This document shows positions 1-7,918 of a DNA stretch of 64,000 nucleotides, one piece after another. Location: contig CAWAGA010000002.1 in assembly GCA_963781665.1 (NCBI GenBank), positions 992,001-1,056,000 of the forward strand, given 5' to 3'. Each line of letters starts with the position of its first letter. Positions within the stretch are counted from its first letter, which is position 1. The notes under the pieces were generated by a model. It saw nothing but the letters and a program-made list of their open reading frames with translations. It ran no database searches and was not told the origin of the DNA. Made by a program: the position numbers and the translations under genes. The DNA comes from JAJYIW01 sp963781665 (lineage in GTDB: Bacteria; Chloroflexota; Anaerolineae; Anaerolineales; Anaerolineaceae).

Positions 1-74
1 TGCCCCAGGAGAGACTCGAACTCTCAACCTAAGCGTTAGGAGTGCTTCGCTCTGTCCATTTGAGCTACTAGGGC
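1..74 (-). tRNA. tRNA-Arg, anticodon CCT
   Basis: On the minus strand this folds into a full cloverleaf. The acceptor stem is GCCCTAG with CTGGGGC (one G-U pair), the D stem is GCTC/GAGC, and the T arm is GAGAG-TTCGAGT-CTCTC. The anticodon loop CTCCTAA gives anticodon CCT, which reads AGG. The anticodon stem AAGCA/CGCTT has one mismatch next to the loop. The discriminator base is A at position 1, so any encoded CCA lies outside the window. Confidence 0.95.
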
Positions 75-116
75 GTTTGCGGCTATTATAGCATGCTTTA
101 TTTCTTCATCAATCCC

Positions 117-755
117 TTATGCGATCTGGTGGATTGAAGCACTGCCGCTGACCCGCTGCTGGAGCTTTGGATTGCCAACATAACCCACATCCGCACTGCC
201 GCTAATTTTCACGTTGAGCGATTCCTGAACCCTGAGAGTCGCATGGCACGACCCGCTTACTCGCACCGACGCAGTCTGGCAGTCCAGGTCTTTACCTTCA
301 TATCTGCCTGAACCACTGATATGTACGTCCTGGGAAGTCACCTTCCCAGCTAGCTTGAATTTCCCTGAGCCAGAGACCCCCATCTCAAGGTTTTCGGCCG
401 ACAGATCGCCAATTTGCATATCAGCTGACCCGCTCGCCTCTAACTTTAAATGGTCGGTGCTTATCCTGGCTGAATTCAGCGTTCCACTGCCTGAGACTTT
501 TACCCCGCGCACGTTTCGCATCGTTACGTAGATTTTGAGGTTTTTGGGAATAATAAGCAAGTCAAGCCAGCTTTTTAAAGAAATAATCAATTCGCTGCCA
601 CTGACCTCAGTCTTAATCCGCTCCAGCAGATCGGGCTCGCCTTCCAGGATCAGTGATTCGTTCTCTCCCTGGGTTAAAAAGATATCGCCCATACCTTTGA
701 GGGTAAGGGCATCGAAAGGTCCTACATCACGCGTTTCCTGGATCGCTTTAGCCAT
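117..755 (-). CDS. GIN-domain (DUF2807) beta-helix protein
   Basis: A 212-residue protein built of repeating beta-strand units with recurrent SGSG, SGSA and SGSC turns. This is the hallmark of the GIN domain (DUF2807, putative auto-transporter adhesin head), a right-handed beta-helix of unknown function. Most family members are exported or membrane-anchored, but this one has no signal peptide or membrane segment, so it may be cytoplasmic. I chose ATG at 755 because GGAGGG lies just upstream; an earlier in-frame start at 782 would add nine residues (MFIHRDGGT) that do not belong to the domain. It lies downstream of the aldo/keto reductase on the same strand, with about 95 nt between them. Family assignment is good; function is unknown. 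Confidence 0.8.
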   Translation of the reverse strand: MAKAIQETRDVGPFDALTLKGMGDIFLTQGENESLILEGEPDLLERIKTEVSGSELIISLKSWLDLLIIPKNLKIYVTMRNVRGVKVSGSGTLNSARISTDHLKLEASGSADMQIGDLSAENLEMGVSGSGKFKLAGKVTSQDVHISGSGRYEGKDLDCQTASVRVSGSCHATLRVQESLNVKISGSADVGYVGNPKLQQRVSGSASIHQIA

Positions 756-849
756 GGTCCCTCCATCACGATGAATAAACAAGGATCAAAAAACGAGAAT
801 CAGATATTGAATGTTAGGAACGTTTTACCTGGTTCAAGATTATTCTATT

Positions 850-1833
850 TTACCAGTATTGGTGGACCAGCGGTTTGATCATCGAAGTGTAAATGGCGTC
901 GATCCGAGACATCGTTTCAGCCGGGAGCGCCTCCAGTTCAGCCGAGGCGGCATTCTCCTCTACCTGAGCGGGACGCTTTGCTCCGGGAATTGCGCAAGTT
1001 ACGGCATCAAACATGAGAATCCAGCGCAATGCCATTTGCGCCATGGACACTCCGGCGGGGACGAGCGACCGCAGGGCTGCGACGGCTTCAAGGGCTACTT
1101 CAAAATCCACGCCGCCGAAAGTTTCGCCCCGGTCGAAAGATTCTCCATGACGGTTGAAATTGCGATGATCATCTGGCGCAAACTGCGAATCCGCCCGCAT
1201 TTTCCCGGCTAACAATCCGGATGCCAGAGGCACCCTTGCCAGGATGCCGACCTGGCGGTGTTTAGCTGCTTCAAAAAAGCGATCGGCCGGCCTCTGGCGA
1301 AATATATTAAAGATGATCTGCACCGTCTGTACGGCGGGATATTCAATAGCCTTGAGCCCTTCTTCAACTTTTTCGACGCTGACGCCGTAGTATCGAACTT
1401 TTCCTTGCCTGACCAGGTCATCCAGGATCCCAAAAATTTCCGGCGTGTAATAAGCGTCCATCGGCGGACAATGCAACTGCAAAAGGTCCAGCGCTTCTGT
1501 TTGCAAGTTCTTGAGACTGCTTTCGACAAATCCAGTCAAGTTTTTACGGTTATACCCACTGGTCACATGCGGATCAAGCTTGCGGCCAGCCTTGGTGGCG
1601 ATGATGATCGATTCCTTACGCTCCTTCTTCAAGCGCGCTAATAACCGTTCGCTGCGCCCGTCGCCATATACGTCAGCCGTGTCGAAAAAGTTCACACCTA
1701 AATCAACCGCCCGGTTGATAGCAGCCAGAGAATCACGGTCGTCTACTCCTCCCCAGGAACCACCAATGGCCCAGCTCCCGAAACTGATGGTGGATACTTT
1801 CCAGCCGGTCCTGCCCAGGTCACGATATTGCAT
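850..1833 (-). CDS. Aldo/keto reductase
   Basis: A 327-residue NAD(P)H-dependent aldo/keto reductase with the usual TIM-barrel length. The catalytic tetrad is visible: D51 and Y56 in FFDTADVYGDG, K81 in IIIATKAGRK and H121 in LLQLHCPP. The C-terminal part has the cofactor-binding pattern found in the family (AIPGAKRPAQVEENAAS). Substrate cannot be read from sequence; relatives reduce sugar aldehydes and other carbonyls. ATG 1833 is preferred over an in-frame start 28 codons earlier because GGGGAGG lies 8 nt before it and the barrel begins at MQYRDLGRTG. It follows the patatin gene by 22 nt and may be its operon partner. Confidence 0.9.
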   Translation of the reverse strand: MQYRDLGRTGWKVSTISFGSWAIGGSWGGVDDRDSLAAINRAVDLGVNFFDTADVYGDGRSERLLARLKKERKESIIIATKAGRKLDPHVTSGYNRKNLTGFVESSLKNLQTEALDLLQLHCPPMDAYYTPEIFGILDDLVRQGKVRYYGVSVEKVEEGLKAIEYPAVQTVQIIFNIFRQRPADRFFEAAKHRQVGILARVPLASGLLAGKMRADSQFAPDDHRNFNRHGESFDRGETFGGVDFEVALEAVAALRSLVPAGVSMAQMALRWILMFDAVTCAIPGAKRPAQVEENAASAELEALPAETMSRIDAIYTSMIKPLVHQYW

Positions 1834-1855
1834 CAAAATACCTCCCCAAAAAAGA

Positions 1856-2794
1856 TCATACTGCTTTCGGTTCCGGCATCGCCGGAATGATATCCAGGGT
1901 TTTATCAAACACATCATTCAGAATCATCTTCCCCATCTCATCGCCATACGTCGAAAGCTGATCAGCTTTATTGGGATCGTCCATGGCAATAGACTCGGTC
2001 AAGTCGACCTGAAAGCGGCGGAAATCCAGGTCTGCAAAAAACGTATCGACCAGGTTGACTTGCTGGTCGTCGGCCGATTGGAGGAAGGCTCCCAGGATCG
2101 GACCCAGCCACTGCCAGGCCCAATAACGGCGGGCGTTTTCTTTCTCCCAATGGTATGGGTCCCTGCCGGTACCCAGGCTGATCAAGGTGGTCTCTGCCGG
2201 GTCCCAGCGCAGAATGTAGGCAGCTTCGTAGGCCGCCAGGTAGCAAGGATTGGCATAAGACCCAACACCACCATCAACATAACGCCCAGCTACCACCGGA
2301 AAATAAGTGGGCACCGTACACGAAGCGCGCACCGCCTTGACAACCGGCCAACTGGCGTATTCATCCTTCCATGGCTTTACGAAACGGGTCCGGTTGGTCA
2401 TCAGGTCGAAGGTCGTTATCACCAAGTCGGTCGGCGGGTTCGCAGTCCAGAAATCTGCCAGCACCATCTTGCCGAAACGTTTTTCGAGCTCTATGCGCAG
2501 CGGCTCAGGCGAATAGCGATAACGGGTCAACGGCCACAGCATCGATCGCAAAGTGCGCGGGAAAATTTCAGAGCCCAACTGCATGTAGAACGCATACATG
2601 TCTTTAGCGCTGATGCCAGCGGCAATCCCGGCCGAGATGATCGATCCGGTCGAAGTGCCGGCTGCCAGGCGGAAGATATCGTGGCTGGTCTGGCCGAGGT
2701 TATCCTCGAGGATGGCAAGCGCTCGCGTGCAGATGATGCCTTTGATCCCCCCACCATCGACTGCAATGGCAACATTCTTCCTAAACGGTTTCAA
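1856..2794 (-). CDS. Patatin-like phospholipase
   Basis: A 312-residue patatin-family serine lipid acyl hydrolase. It has the glycine-rich oxyanion loop DGGGIKG at residues 13-19, the nucleophile elbow GTSTG with Ser48, and the catalytic Asp174 in the DGG motif (RYVDGGVGSYANP). Ser and Asp form the patatin dyad, so it should be active. There is no signal peptide, which suggests a cytoplasmic enzyme acting on membrane lipids. The start is TTG at 2794, preceded by AGGGAG; no ATG lies near the conserved N-terminus. It begins 26 nt after the sdhB stop on the same strand, so read-through from the sdh operon is possible. Confidence 0.88.
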   Translation of the reverse strand: MKPFRKNVAIAVDGGGIKGIICTRALAILEDNLGQTSHDIFRLAAGTSTGSIISAGIAAGISAKDMYAFYMQLGSEIFPRTLRSMLWPLTRYRYSPEPLRIELEKRFGKMVLADFWTANPPTDLVITTFDLMTNRTRFVKPWKDEYASWPVVKAVRASCTVPTYFPVVAGRYVDGGVGSYANPCYLAAYEAAYILRWDPAETTLISLGTGRDPYHWEKENARRYWAWQWLGPILGAFLQSADDQQVNLVDTFFADLDFRRFQVDLTESIAMDDPNKADQLSTYGDEMGKMILNDVFDKTLDIIPAMPEPKAV

Positions 2795-2820
2795 TTTTCA
2801 CTCCCTGAAGATTTAGGTCC

Positions 2821-3528
2821 TCACAGTTTTCCGGTTACGATCGCATTCTTGACCTCGGCGATGGCCTTGGTGACCTCGATGCCACGTGGGCAGGCTTCGG
2901 TGCAATTGAAGATCGTCCTGCACGACCATACCCCAGATCGCTGGTTGAGGATGGTCAACCGCTCGGCTGCAGCCCGGTCACGGCTGTCGAATATAAAACG
3001 ATGGGCATTAACAATCGCAGCCGGTCCGACATATTTGCCATCCGCCCAAAACGATGGGCAGGACGTCGTACAGGCTGCGCAGAGGATACACTTGGTCGTG
3101 TCGTCAATCCGCGCCCTTTCTCCCTGGGTCTGGATGCGTTCTTTTCCATCCTCCGGGAAAGGCTCATCATTGATCAAATAAGGCAAAATACTGCGGTAGT
3201 TTTCGTAAAACGGCTCCATATCGACAATCAGGTCTTTGACCACCTGCAGTCCAAGCAAGGGTTCGACGGTTATTTCCGACTTGTTTATGGTATTGAGCAG
3301 TGTTTTACACGCCAGAGAATTATGGCCATCTATGCGCATGGCATCTGAGCCGCAAACTCCGTGGGCGCACGAACGGCGGAAACTCAAGGTAGGGTCTTGA
3401 TACCCTTTCACCTGTTCCAACAGATCGAGGATACGATCGGTTGGATCTGCTTCCAGATCAAAATGATCGTAATGAGGAGCGACATCCCTCTCCGGGTCAT
3501 AGCGATATATTTTCAGGGTGCTTTGCAT
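2821..3528 (-). CDS. sdhB: Succinate dehydrogenase/fumarate reductase iron-sulfur subunit
   Basis: A 235-residue SdhB that carries electrons from SdhA flavin to the membrane anchor. The N-terminal 2Fe-2S ferredoxin domain has SCAHGVCGSDAM and a later Cys in LACKTLL. The C-terminal half has CILCAACTTSCPSFW and FNCTEACPRGI, which supply ligands for the 4Fe-4S and 3Fe-4S centres. ATG at 3528 follows GAGG by 5 nt; a GTG two codons upstream is an alternative. It is the last gene of sdhC-sdhD-sdhA-sdhB, 27 nt after sdhA. The direction in vivo (succinate oxidation or fumarate reduction) cannot be told from this subunit. Confidence 0.97.
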   Translation of the reverse strand: MQSTLKIYRYDPERDVAPHYDHFDLEADPTDRILDLLEQVKGYQDPTLSFRRSCAHGVCGSDAMRIDGHNSLACKTLLNTINKSEITVEPLLGLQVVKDLIVDMEPFYENYRSILPYLINDEPFPEDGKERIQTQGERARIDDTTKCILCAACTTSCPSFWADGKYVGPAAIVNAHRFIFDSRDRAAAERLTILNQRSGVWSCRTIFNCTEACPRGIEVTKAIAEVKNAIVTGKL

Positions 3529-3555
3529 GGTCACCTCGTCTCCATTTGGGTTGTA

Positions 3556-5349
3556 CTAATAAACGCGTTCTTTGGGTGTGTATTTGGTGATGACAACCGG
3601 TTTATATCCTAAAACGACATCGTCACCATTCATCCAGGCCAGGGTATGTTTCAACCAGTTGGCATCATCCCGACTGGGGAAATCTTCCCGAGCGTGAGCG
3701 CCCCGGCTTTCCGTGCGTGCCAGAGCCGATACGGTCGTGATTAAAGCCAGATCGAGCAGGTTTCCAAGCTCCCAGGCGTTGATCAATTCGGTATTGAATA
3801 CTTTGCCGCGGTCCTGCACCCGAACGTGGTGGTAATCTTGCCTGAGCTCCTGGAGTTTATCGATGGCATCCTTGAGGCCCTCCTCGGTGCGGAAAACCCC
3901 GACCTGATCGAACATGAGCGCTTTCATGGCTTTGCTGATATCGGCCACATGTTTTGTGCCATCGCCGTTGCGCAGGCGGTCGATTTGCTGGTTAGAAAAA
4001 TCAGCGGCATCATCCGGTAAAGGCTGGAAATCTGCACCCTTGACGTATTCAACCGCATTCAAGCCAGCATGCTTACCAAAGACGATCAGGTCCACCAGTG
4101 AATTCGTCCCCAGGCGGTTAGCGCCATGCACCGAAACACAGGCGCATTCACCGGCTGCATATAACCCCGGCATGATCGTATTTTTGTCATCAACGACTAC
4201 CCGCCCATAAACGTCGGTCGGAATGCCGCCCATGGCATAATGGGCGGTTGGTTGGATCGGGATGGGCTGCTTAACCGGGTCAATTCCCAGGTAGGTCTGG
4301 CAGAAATCGGTAATATCCGGAATCTTTGCCAGGATTTCCTGGGCAGTCACTTTATATGGAGAGCCATCCGGACGGGTACGTTTGTCTTTTTCGGCGTAAT
4401 AATTGATCGTTTCCGGGCGAGCATCCAGCAGCATGTAACGCTGGCCTTTGATTCCTCGGCCTTCACGGATTTCGAGATAAATTGCCCGGCTGACCACATC
4501 GCGGGAGGCAAGGTCTTTGACATGGGGGGCATAGCGTTCCATGAAACGCTCTCCCTTGTCGTTGATGAGCACACCACCTTCGCCGCGGACGGCTTCGGTG
4601 ATCAAAATCCCCAGTTTGATGATGCCGGTGGGATGGAACTGGAACATTTCCATATCCTGGGCGGGAATGCCATGCCGGGAAGTCATGGCAACGCCATCCC
4701 CGGTAAACGCAAAGGCATTCGAGGTAATTTCCCAGATGCGCCCGTGACCGCCGGTAGCAAGGATCACTGCTTTTGCGTGGAAAATGTGCTGCTCGCCGGT
4801 TGCCAGCTCGACAGCAACGACGCCGGCCGCGGCTCCGTTCACAATGAGCAGGTCGATGACCTGGTACTCATCAAAGAACTTAATCTGGTTCTTGATACAC
4901 TGCTGGTAAAGGGTCTGGAGAATCATGTGACCGGTGCGGTCGGCCGCATAGCATGAACGGCGGACCGGCTTTCCGGTGAGGTTATTAGTGTGGCCCCCAA
5001 ACGGGCGCTGGGCAATCCGGCCTTCAGGGGTGCGCGAGAACGGAAAACCCATATGCTCCAGATCGTAGACGGCGTGAACCGCCTCCTGGCACATAAACTC
5101 GATGGCATCCTGGTCTCCAAGGAAATCGCTGCCCTTGACCGTATCGTAGGTATGCCATTCCGGATGATCTTCTTCCAGGTTGCCCAAAGCGGCTCCAATG
5201 CCGCCCTGGGCGGCACCGGTATGCGATCGCATTGGATGGAGCTTGCTGATCACAGCTGTATTAGCGCCTTTGGACGCATTCATAGCCGCCATTAACCCCG
5301 CGCCGCCGCCGCCAACGATGATAATTTCAAACTCGTGTATCTGTGCCAT
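3556..5349 (-). CDS. sdhA: Succinate dehydrogenase/fumarate reductase flavoprotein subunit
   Basis: A 597-residue flavoprotein that oxidises succinate or reduces fumarate. It has the N-terminal FAD dinucleotide-binding motif GGGGAGL, the SHTGAAQGG segment whose His carries covalent FAD in the family, FQFHPTG and EAVRGEGG of the active site, and the C-terminal GANRLGTNSL segment. Length is normal for SdhA. ATG at 5349 is supported by AAGGGG about 6 nt upstream and by the FAD motif starting soon after; an in-frame start 26 codons earlier lies inside sdhD and is rejected. The gene starts 2 nt after the sdhD stop, which suggests tight translational coupling. Confidence 0.97.
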   Translation of the reverse strand: MAQIHEFEIIIVGGGGAGLMAAMNASKGANTAVISKLHPMRSHTGAAQGGIGAALGNLEEDHPEWHTYDTVKGSDFLGDQDAIEFMCQEAVHAVYDLEHMGFPFSRTPEGRIAQRPFGGHTNNLTGKPVRRSCYAADRTGHMILQTLYQQCIKNQIKFFDEYQVIDLLIVNGAAAGVVAVELATGEQHIFHAKAVILATGGHGRIWEITSNAFAFTGDGVAMTSRHGIPAQDMEMFQFHPTGIIKLGILITEAVRGEGGVLINDKGERFMERYAPHVKDLASRDVVSRAIYLEIREGRGIKGQRYMLLDARPETINYYAEKDKRTRPDGSPYKVTAQEILAKIPDITDFCQTYLGIDPVKQPIPIQPTAHYAMGGIPTDVYGRVVVDDKNTIMPGLYAAGECACVSVHGANRLGTNSLVDLIVFGKHAGLNAVEYVKGADFQPLPDDAADFSNQQIDRLRNGDGTKHVADISKAMKALMFDQVGVFRTEEGLKDAIDKLQELRQDYHHVRVQDRGKVFNTELINAWELGNLLDLALITTVSALARTESRGAHAREDFPSRDDANWLKHTLAWMNGDDVVLGYKPVVITKYTPKERVY

Positions 5350-5351
5350 GT

Positions 5352-5744
5352 TTACCCCTTTACCCCGGCGATAATTGCATAAGCCCCAATGGCGCTGATG
5401 ACCAGCCATCCGGCAAATAAAACCCAACTCAATATCTTACGGCCGCGCTCGGTATGAATGTAATCAAAAACCACCTGGCGAAACCCGTTGACGCCGTGCG
5501 CAAAGGCAAATGCCAGAAGGCTGACATCATAAATCCGCCAGCCAAGGATAGCCCAACGATCAGCGACGTAAGCAGTGGAAATATCGTGCACACCGACGAC
5601 GGCGTCCTGTAATAGCAGGTGAATCCAAACCAGGGGGATCAGCAAAAAACCGCTGTAACGCATCCACTTCCAGGCATAGGACTCGTAATTCTGTTTGACC
5701 GTGACTTTTCTGATTTCTGAGGTGTTCGCGGGAATAGTTGCCAT
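5352..5744 (-). CDS. sdhD: Succinate dehydrogenase membrane anchor subunit, SdhD-like
   Basis: A 130-residue protein with three hydrophobic helices, placed between sdhC and sdhA. Histidines lie in or near the helices (LVWIHLLLQD, FAFAHGVNGFRQ), consistent with a haem b and quinone-binding anchor. The pattern AHGVNGFRQVVFDYIH resembles Sdh cytochrome b/anchor proteins. ATG at 5744 follows GGAGAGG at good spacing. Assignment rests on position, topology and His pattern more than on strong identity. The presence of two separate small anchors fits a four-subunit complex. Confidence 0.85.
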   Translation of the reverse strand: MATIPANTSEIRKVTVKQNYESYAWKWMRYSGFLLIPLVWIHLLLQDAVVGVHDISTAYVADRWAILGWRIYDVSLLAFAFAHGVNGFRQVVFDYIHTERGRKILSWVLFAGWLVISAIGAYAIIAGVKG

Positions 5745-5757
5745 AGGTCCTCTCCGG

Positions 5758-6168
5758 TTACATGCCAAAATTGAAAATCAGTAAATTGCGGATCATTAAA
5801 AAGGCCGCAGGGAGGAAAAACAAAGCCGTTAATCCCAGCGTCCAATAAAGTGAAGCGCGTTCAGTCGGAATGTTCCAACTCTTGGGAGCAAACATGTCAA
5901 AGAAAGCCAGCCTGAGTCCATTGGCCCCATGGAACAAAACGCAGAAAACGAGAAATATTTCAAGGATGCCAAAAGCTGTACTTTGATAAACTTTTAGCAC
6001 ATCAGCATAGAGCGAAGGGTTGAAAGCAACAGTGGCAGTATCGAGGATGTGAACGGCCAGAAAAAGGAGAGTGCCCAAACCAGTAATGCGATGGAGAAGA
6101 AAACTTATATGACCGTGCTGTCCTTGATAGCGAGCGTAGCCAGCCAAAGCTGTCTTGAGAGATGACAT
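5758..6168 (-). CDS. sdhC: Succinate dehydrogenase cytochrome b subunit, SdhC-like
   Basis: A 136-residue integral membrane subunit with three hydrophobic helices. It contains the SdhC signature around ISFLLHRITG, and further His residues in LAVHILDT and CVLFHGANGLR that could ligate haem b. First gene of the sdhCDAB operon. ATG at 6168 is fixed by GGAGG 5 nt upstream; two earlier in-frame starts precede this ribosome site. Upstream lies a divergent intergenic region with a 7-1-7 palindrome (6224-6238), a plausible operator for the operon. Confidence 0.92.
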   Translation of the reverse strand: MSSLKTALAGYARYQGQHGHISFLLHRITGLGTLLFLAVHILDTATVAFNPSLYADVLKVYQSTAFGILEIFLVFCVLFHGANGLRLAFFDMFAPKSWNIPTERASLYWTLGLTALFFLPAAFLMIRNLLIFNFGM

Positions 6169-6202
6169 ATTAACCTCCATAAAAAAGGTAGAAGACATTC
6201 AA

Positions 6203-6208
6203 ATTTTA
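6203..6208 (-). promoter_or_regulatory. Candidate -10 box for sdhC
   Basis: TAAAAT on the minus strand, 34 nt before the sdhC start. A -35 box at normal spacing would fall inside the 6224-6238 palindrome and matches consensus poorly, so this promoter may need an activator or be blocked by a factor bound at the palindrome. Inferred. Confidence 0.4.
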
Positions 6209-6223
6209 GCACTTTTCTTGACA

Positions 6224-6238
6224 ATATTATGATAATAT
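6224..6238. promoter_or_regulatory. 7-1-7 palindrome, candidate operator between sdhC and the 6285 gene
   Basis: ATATTAT-G-ATAATAT is a perfect inverted repeat with one central base. It lies 55 nt before sdhC and 46 nt before the divergent gene, directly after a plus-strand TTGACA (6218-6223). The 7-1-7 geometry resembles Fur/PerR-family boxes. The core TATTAT-N-ATAATA recurs at 54060-54076. The palindrome is seen directly; the binding protein is inferred. Confidence 0.55.
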
Positions 6239-6284
6239 CTATTTGGAAATATCATTACCTCCTAAATTTTAAGGAGTATTGTAT

Positions 6285-7232
6285 ATGCGGCACTGGTATA
6301 TCTTTATTTTATTGGCTTTGGTGTTAGTCCTTCCAATAAAGTCGGTGAGCGCCGACACGCCCCTTCAATTAGATACCGTCGAAGTAGATCTTTGGCCTGA
6401 ATATGACCAACCTAACATGCTGGTCATTTATCACATTACCATTGCCGCTGATGCTACGCTTCCTGCCGAGTTGAGTTTGCACATTCCCAGCCGGGTCGGC
6501 GACCCGGCCCACGTTGCAAATCGTGAAGCAGATGGCGTTCTATATAATACACCTTTCACTCGCACGGTTGTAGGCGACTGGTCAGTTGTCACCTTTACAT
6601 CGACTTCCCGTGAGATCCAATTCGAATATTATGACCCGGCGCTGATCATTAACGGATCTGATCATTCTTTTACCTATGAATGGCAGGGCGAATACGACGT
6701 ACATTCTCTTTCGTTCCAGGTGCAGCAGCCGATCAATGCGTCCAACATGCAGATCACACCGTCTTTCGGCCTGGGTGTTTCTGGAAATGGAGGAATCACC
6801 TATTACGAATACGTCGTGGGCCAGGTATCTACCGGGACAAAATTCTCAATATCTCTCAATTATAAAAAGGCAGATGACACGCTGACAGCTGCAGGTATGC
6901 CGGTGCAGCCTTCTGCGCCAATTTCTTCGCAAACGACCGGAAGAGCACCCAGCTTGAATATCGTAATTGCCTGGACGTTGGGCGGCCTGGGGATCATTCT
7001 CCTGGTCGGTGGTGGTCTTTGGTATTGGCGCGCCGGACGGACCGGACCTGATAAACCACGCCGGAAAAGGGTCGCGGCGTTAAGGCCTGGTATTTTCTTT
7101 TCTCAGAAAAAAGAGACATCTGCCAACATCGTGCCTGACGGAGCTTATTGTCACCAATGCGGAAACAGGGCCAGGGCAGGGGATATTTTTTGCAGGGTTT
7201 GTGGTACTCGTCTCAGGCGGGATGAAACATAA
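6285..7232 (+). CDS. Secreted/membrane beta-domain protein with C-terminal zinc ribbon
   Basis: A 315-residue protein of unknown function. It has a signal peptide (cleavage near SVSADT), an extracytoplasmic region of about 200 residues rich in beta-strand patterns, one membrane helix around residues 230-250, and a basic cytoplasmic tail. The tail ends in a zinc ribbon with CHQCG and CRVCG pairs. ATG at 6285 is preferred over TTG at 6279 because AAGGAG lies 8 nt before it. It precedes the ccm operon by about 125 nt on the same strand and resembles the I-like protein at 11158 in ending with a zinc ribbon. A link to cytochrome maturation or membrane assembly is only inferred. Confidence 0.8.
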   Translation: MRHWYIFILLALVLVLPIKSVSADTPLQLDTVEVDLWPEYDQPNMLVIYHITIAADATLPAELSLHIPSRVGDPAHVANREADGVLYNTPFTRTVVGDWSVVTFTSTSREIQFEYYDPALIINGSDHSFTYEWQGEYDVHSLSFQVQQPINASNMQITPSFGLGVSGNGGITYYEYVVGQVSTGTKFSISLNYKKADDTLTAAGMPVQPSAPISSQTTGRAPSLNIVIAWTLGGLGIILLVGGGLWYWRAGRTGPDKPRRKRVAALRPGIFFSQKKETSANIVPDGAYCHQCGNRARAGDIFCRVCGTRLRRDET

Positions 7233-7357
7233 AGGACGAATTCTCTCAGGAACTATTAAATCTTAATATGGGAGAATATCAATAAATTCGTTGATTGCAT
7301 TCTTTCAAGTAAATGGGATATGAAAGATGCACTCGATAATTGGAGCGACCCTACTAT

Positions 7358-7885
7358 ATGGATAGATCAATAGCTGTTCCTTCTAAGTCAACCGGCCGTT
7401 TGAAATTTATTATCGGTGGGTTGATGATCATCGCAGCCGCGGTATACCTGATAATCTCTTCCACATCAGCAAACGCCCAATATTTTTTGACCATCAATGA
7501 GCTCCAGAGTAAAGCATCGAGCCTGAAAGGGTCTGATGTCCGCATTTCTGGCGCTGTTATCGGTGATACGATCCAATACGACCCAAACACTTTAACCCTA
7601 AAATTTGAAATTGCAAACGTCCCTGGCGATAACAATGTAATCACTGCCGAAGGTGGACTTGCGGCTGTGCTCCATGCGGCCGTCATGGACCCTAACCGTA
7701 CCAGGTTACAGGTGGTCTATTTAGGGGTCAAACCGGACCTCTTGAAAAACGAAGCCCAGGCCATCTTAACGGGCAAACTTGGCCAGGATGGCATTTTTTA
7801 TGCCTCAGATCTGTTATTGAAATGTCCGACTAAATATCAAGATGCAGTCCCCAGCCAGATAGCATCGGGTCAGACTTCCCAATAA
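7358..7885 (+). CDS. ccmE: Cytochrome c maturation protein CcmE, CxxxY type
   Basis: A 175-residue haem chaperone that takes haem from CcmC and passes it to CcmF/CcmH on the outer face of the membrane. It has an N-terminal membrane anchor (residues 17-35) and an OB-fold domain with the family pattern GVKPDLLKNEAQAILTGKL. The haem-binding site is Cys156-Pro-Thr-Lys-Tyr160, in place of the usual HxxxY. CxxxY forms are known from archaea and some sulfate reducers. First core gene of the ccm operon, 33 nt before ccmF. ATG at 7358 was chosen; a TTG at 7340 is possible because the ribosome site is weak in either case. Confidence 0.93.
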   Translation: MDRSIAVPSKSTGRLKFIIGGLMIIAAAVYLIISSTSANAQYFLTINELQSKASSLKGSDVRISGAVIGDTIQYDPNTLTLKFEIANVPGDNNVITAEGGLAAVLHAAVMDPNRTRLQVVYLGVKPDLLKNEAQAILTGKLGQDGIFYASDLLLKCPTKYQDAVPSQIASGQTSQ

Positions 7886-7918
7886 CACAACTCACAAATC
7901 ATTTTTCCCGGAGCACTA

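Noticed and set aside
1511..3181. A 556-codon open frame on the plus strand
   Set aside because: It lies fully antisense to the aldo/keto reductase, patatin and sdhB genes, which have clear motifs; it shows no recognisable domain and a Cys/Arg/Pro-rich composition typical of antisense frames.
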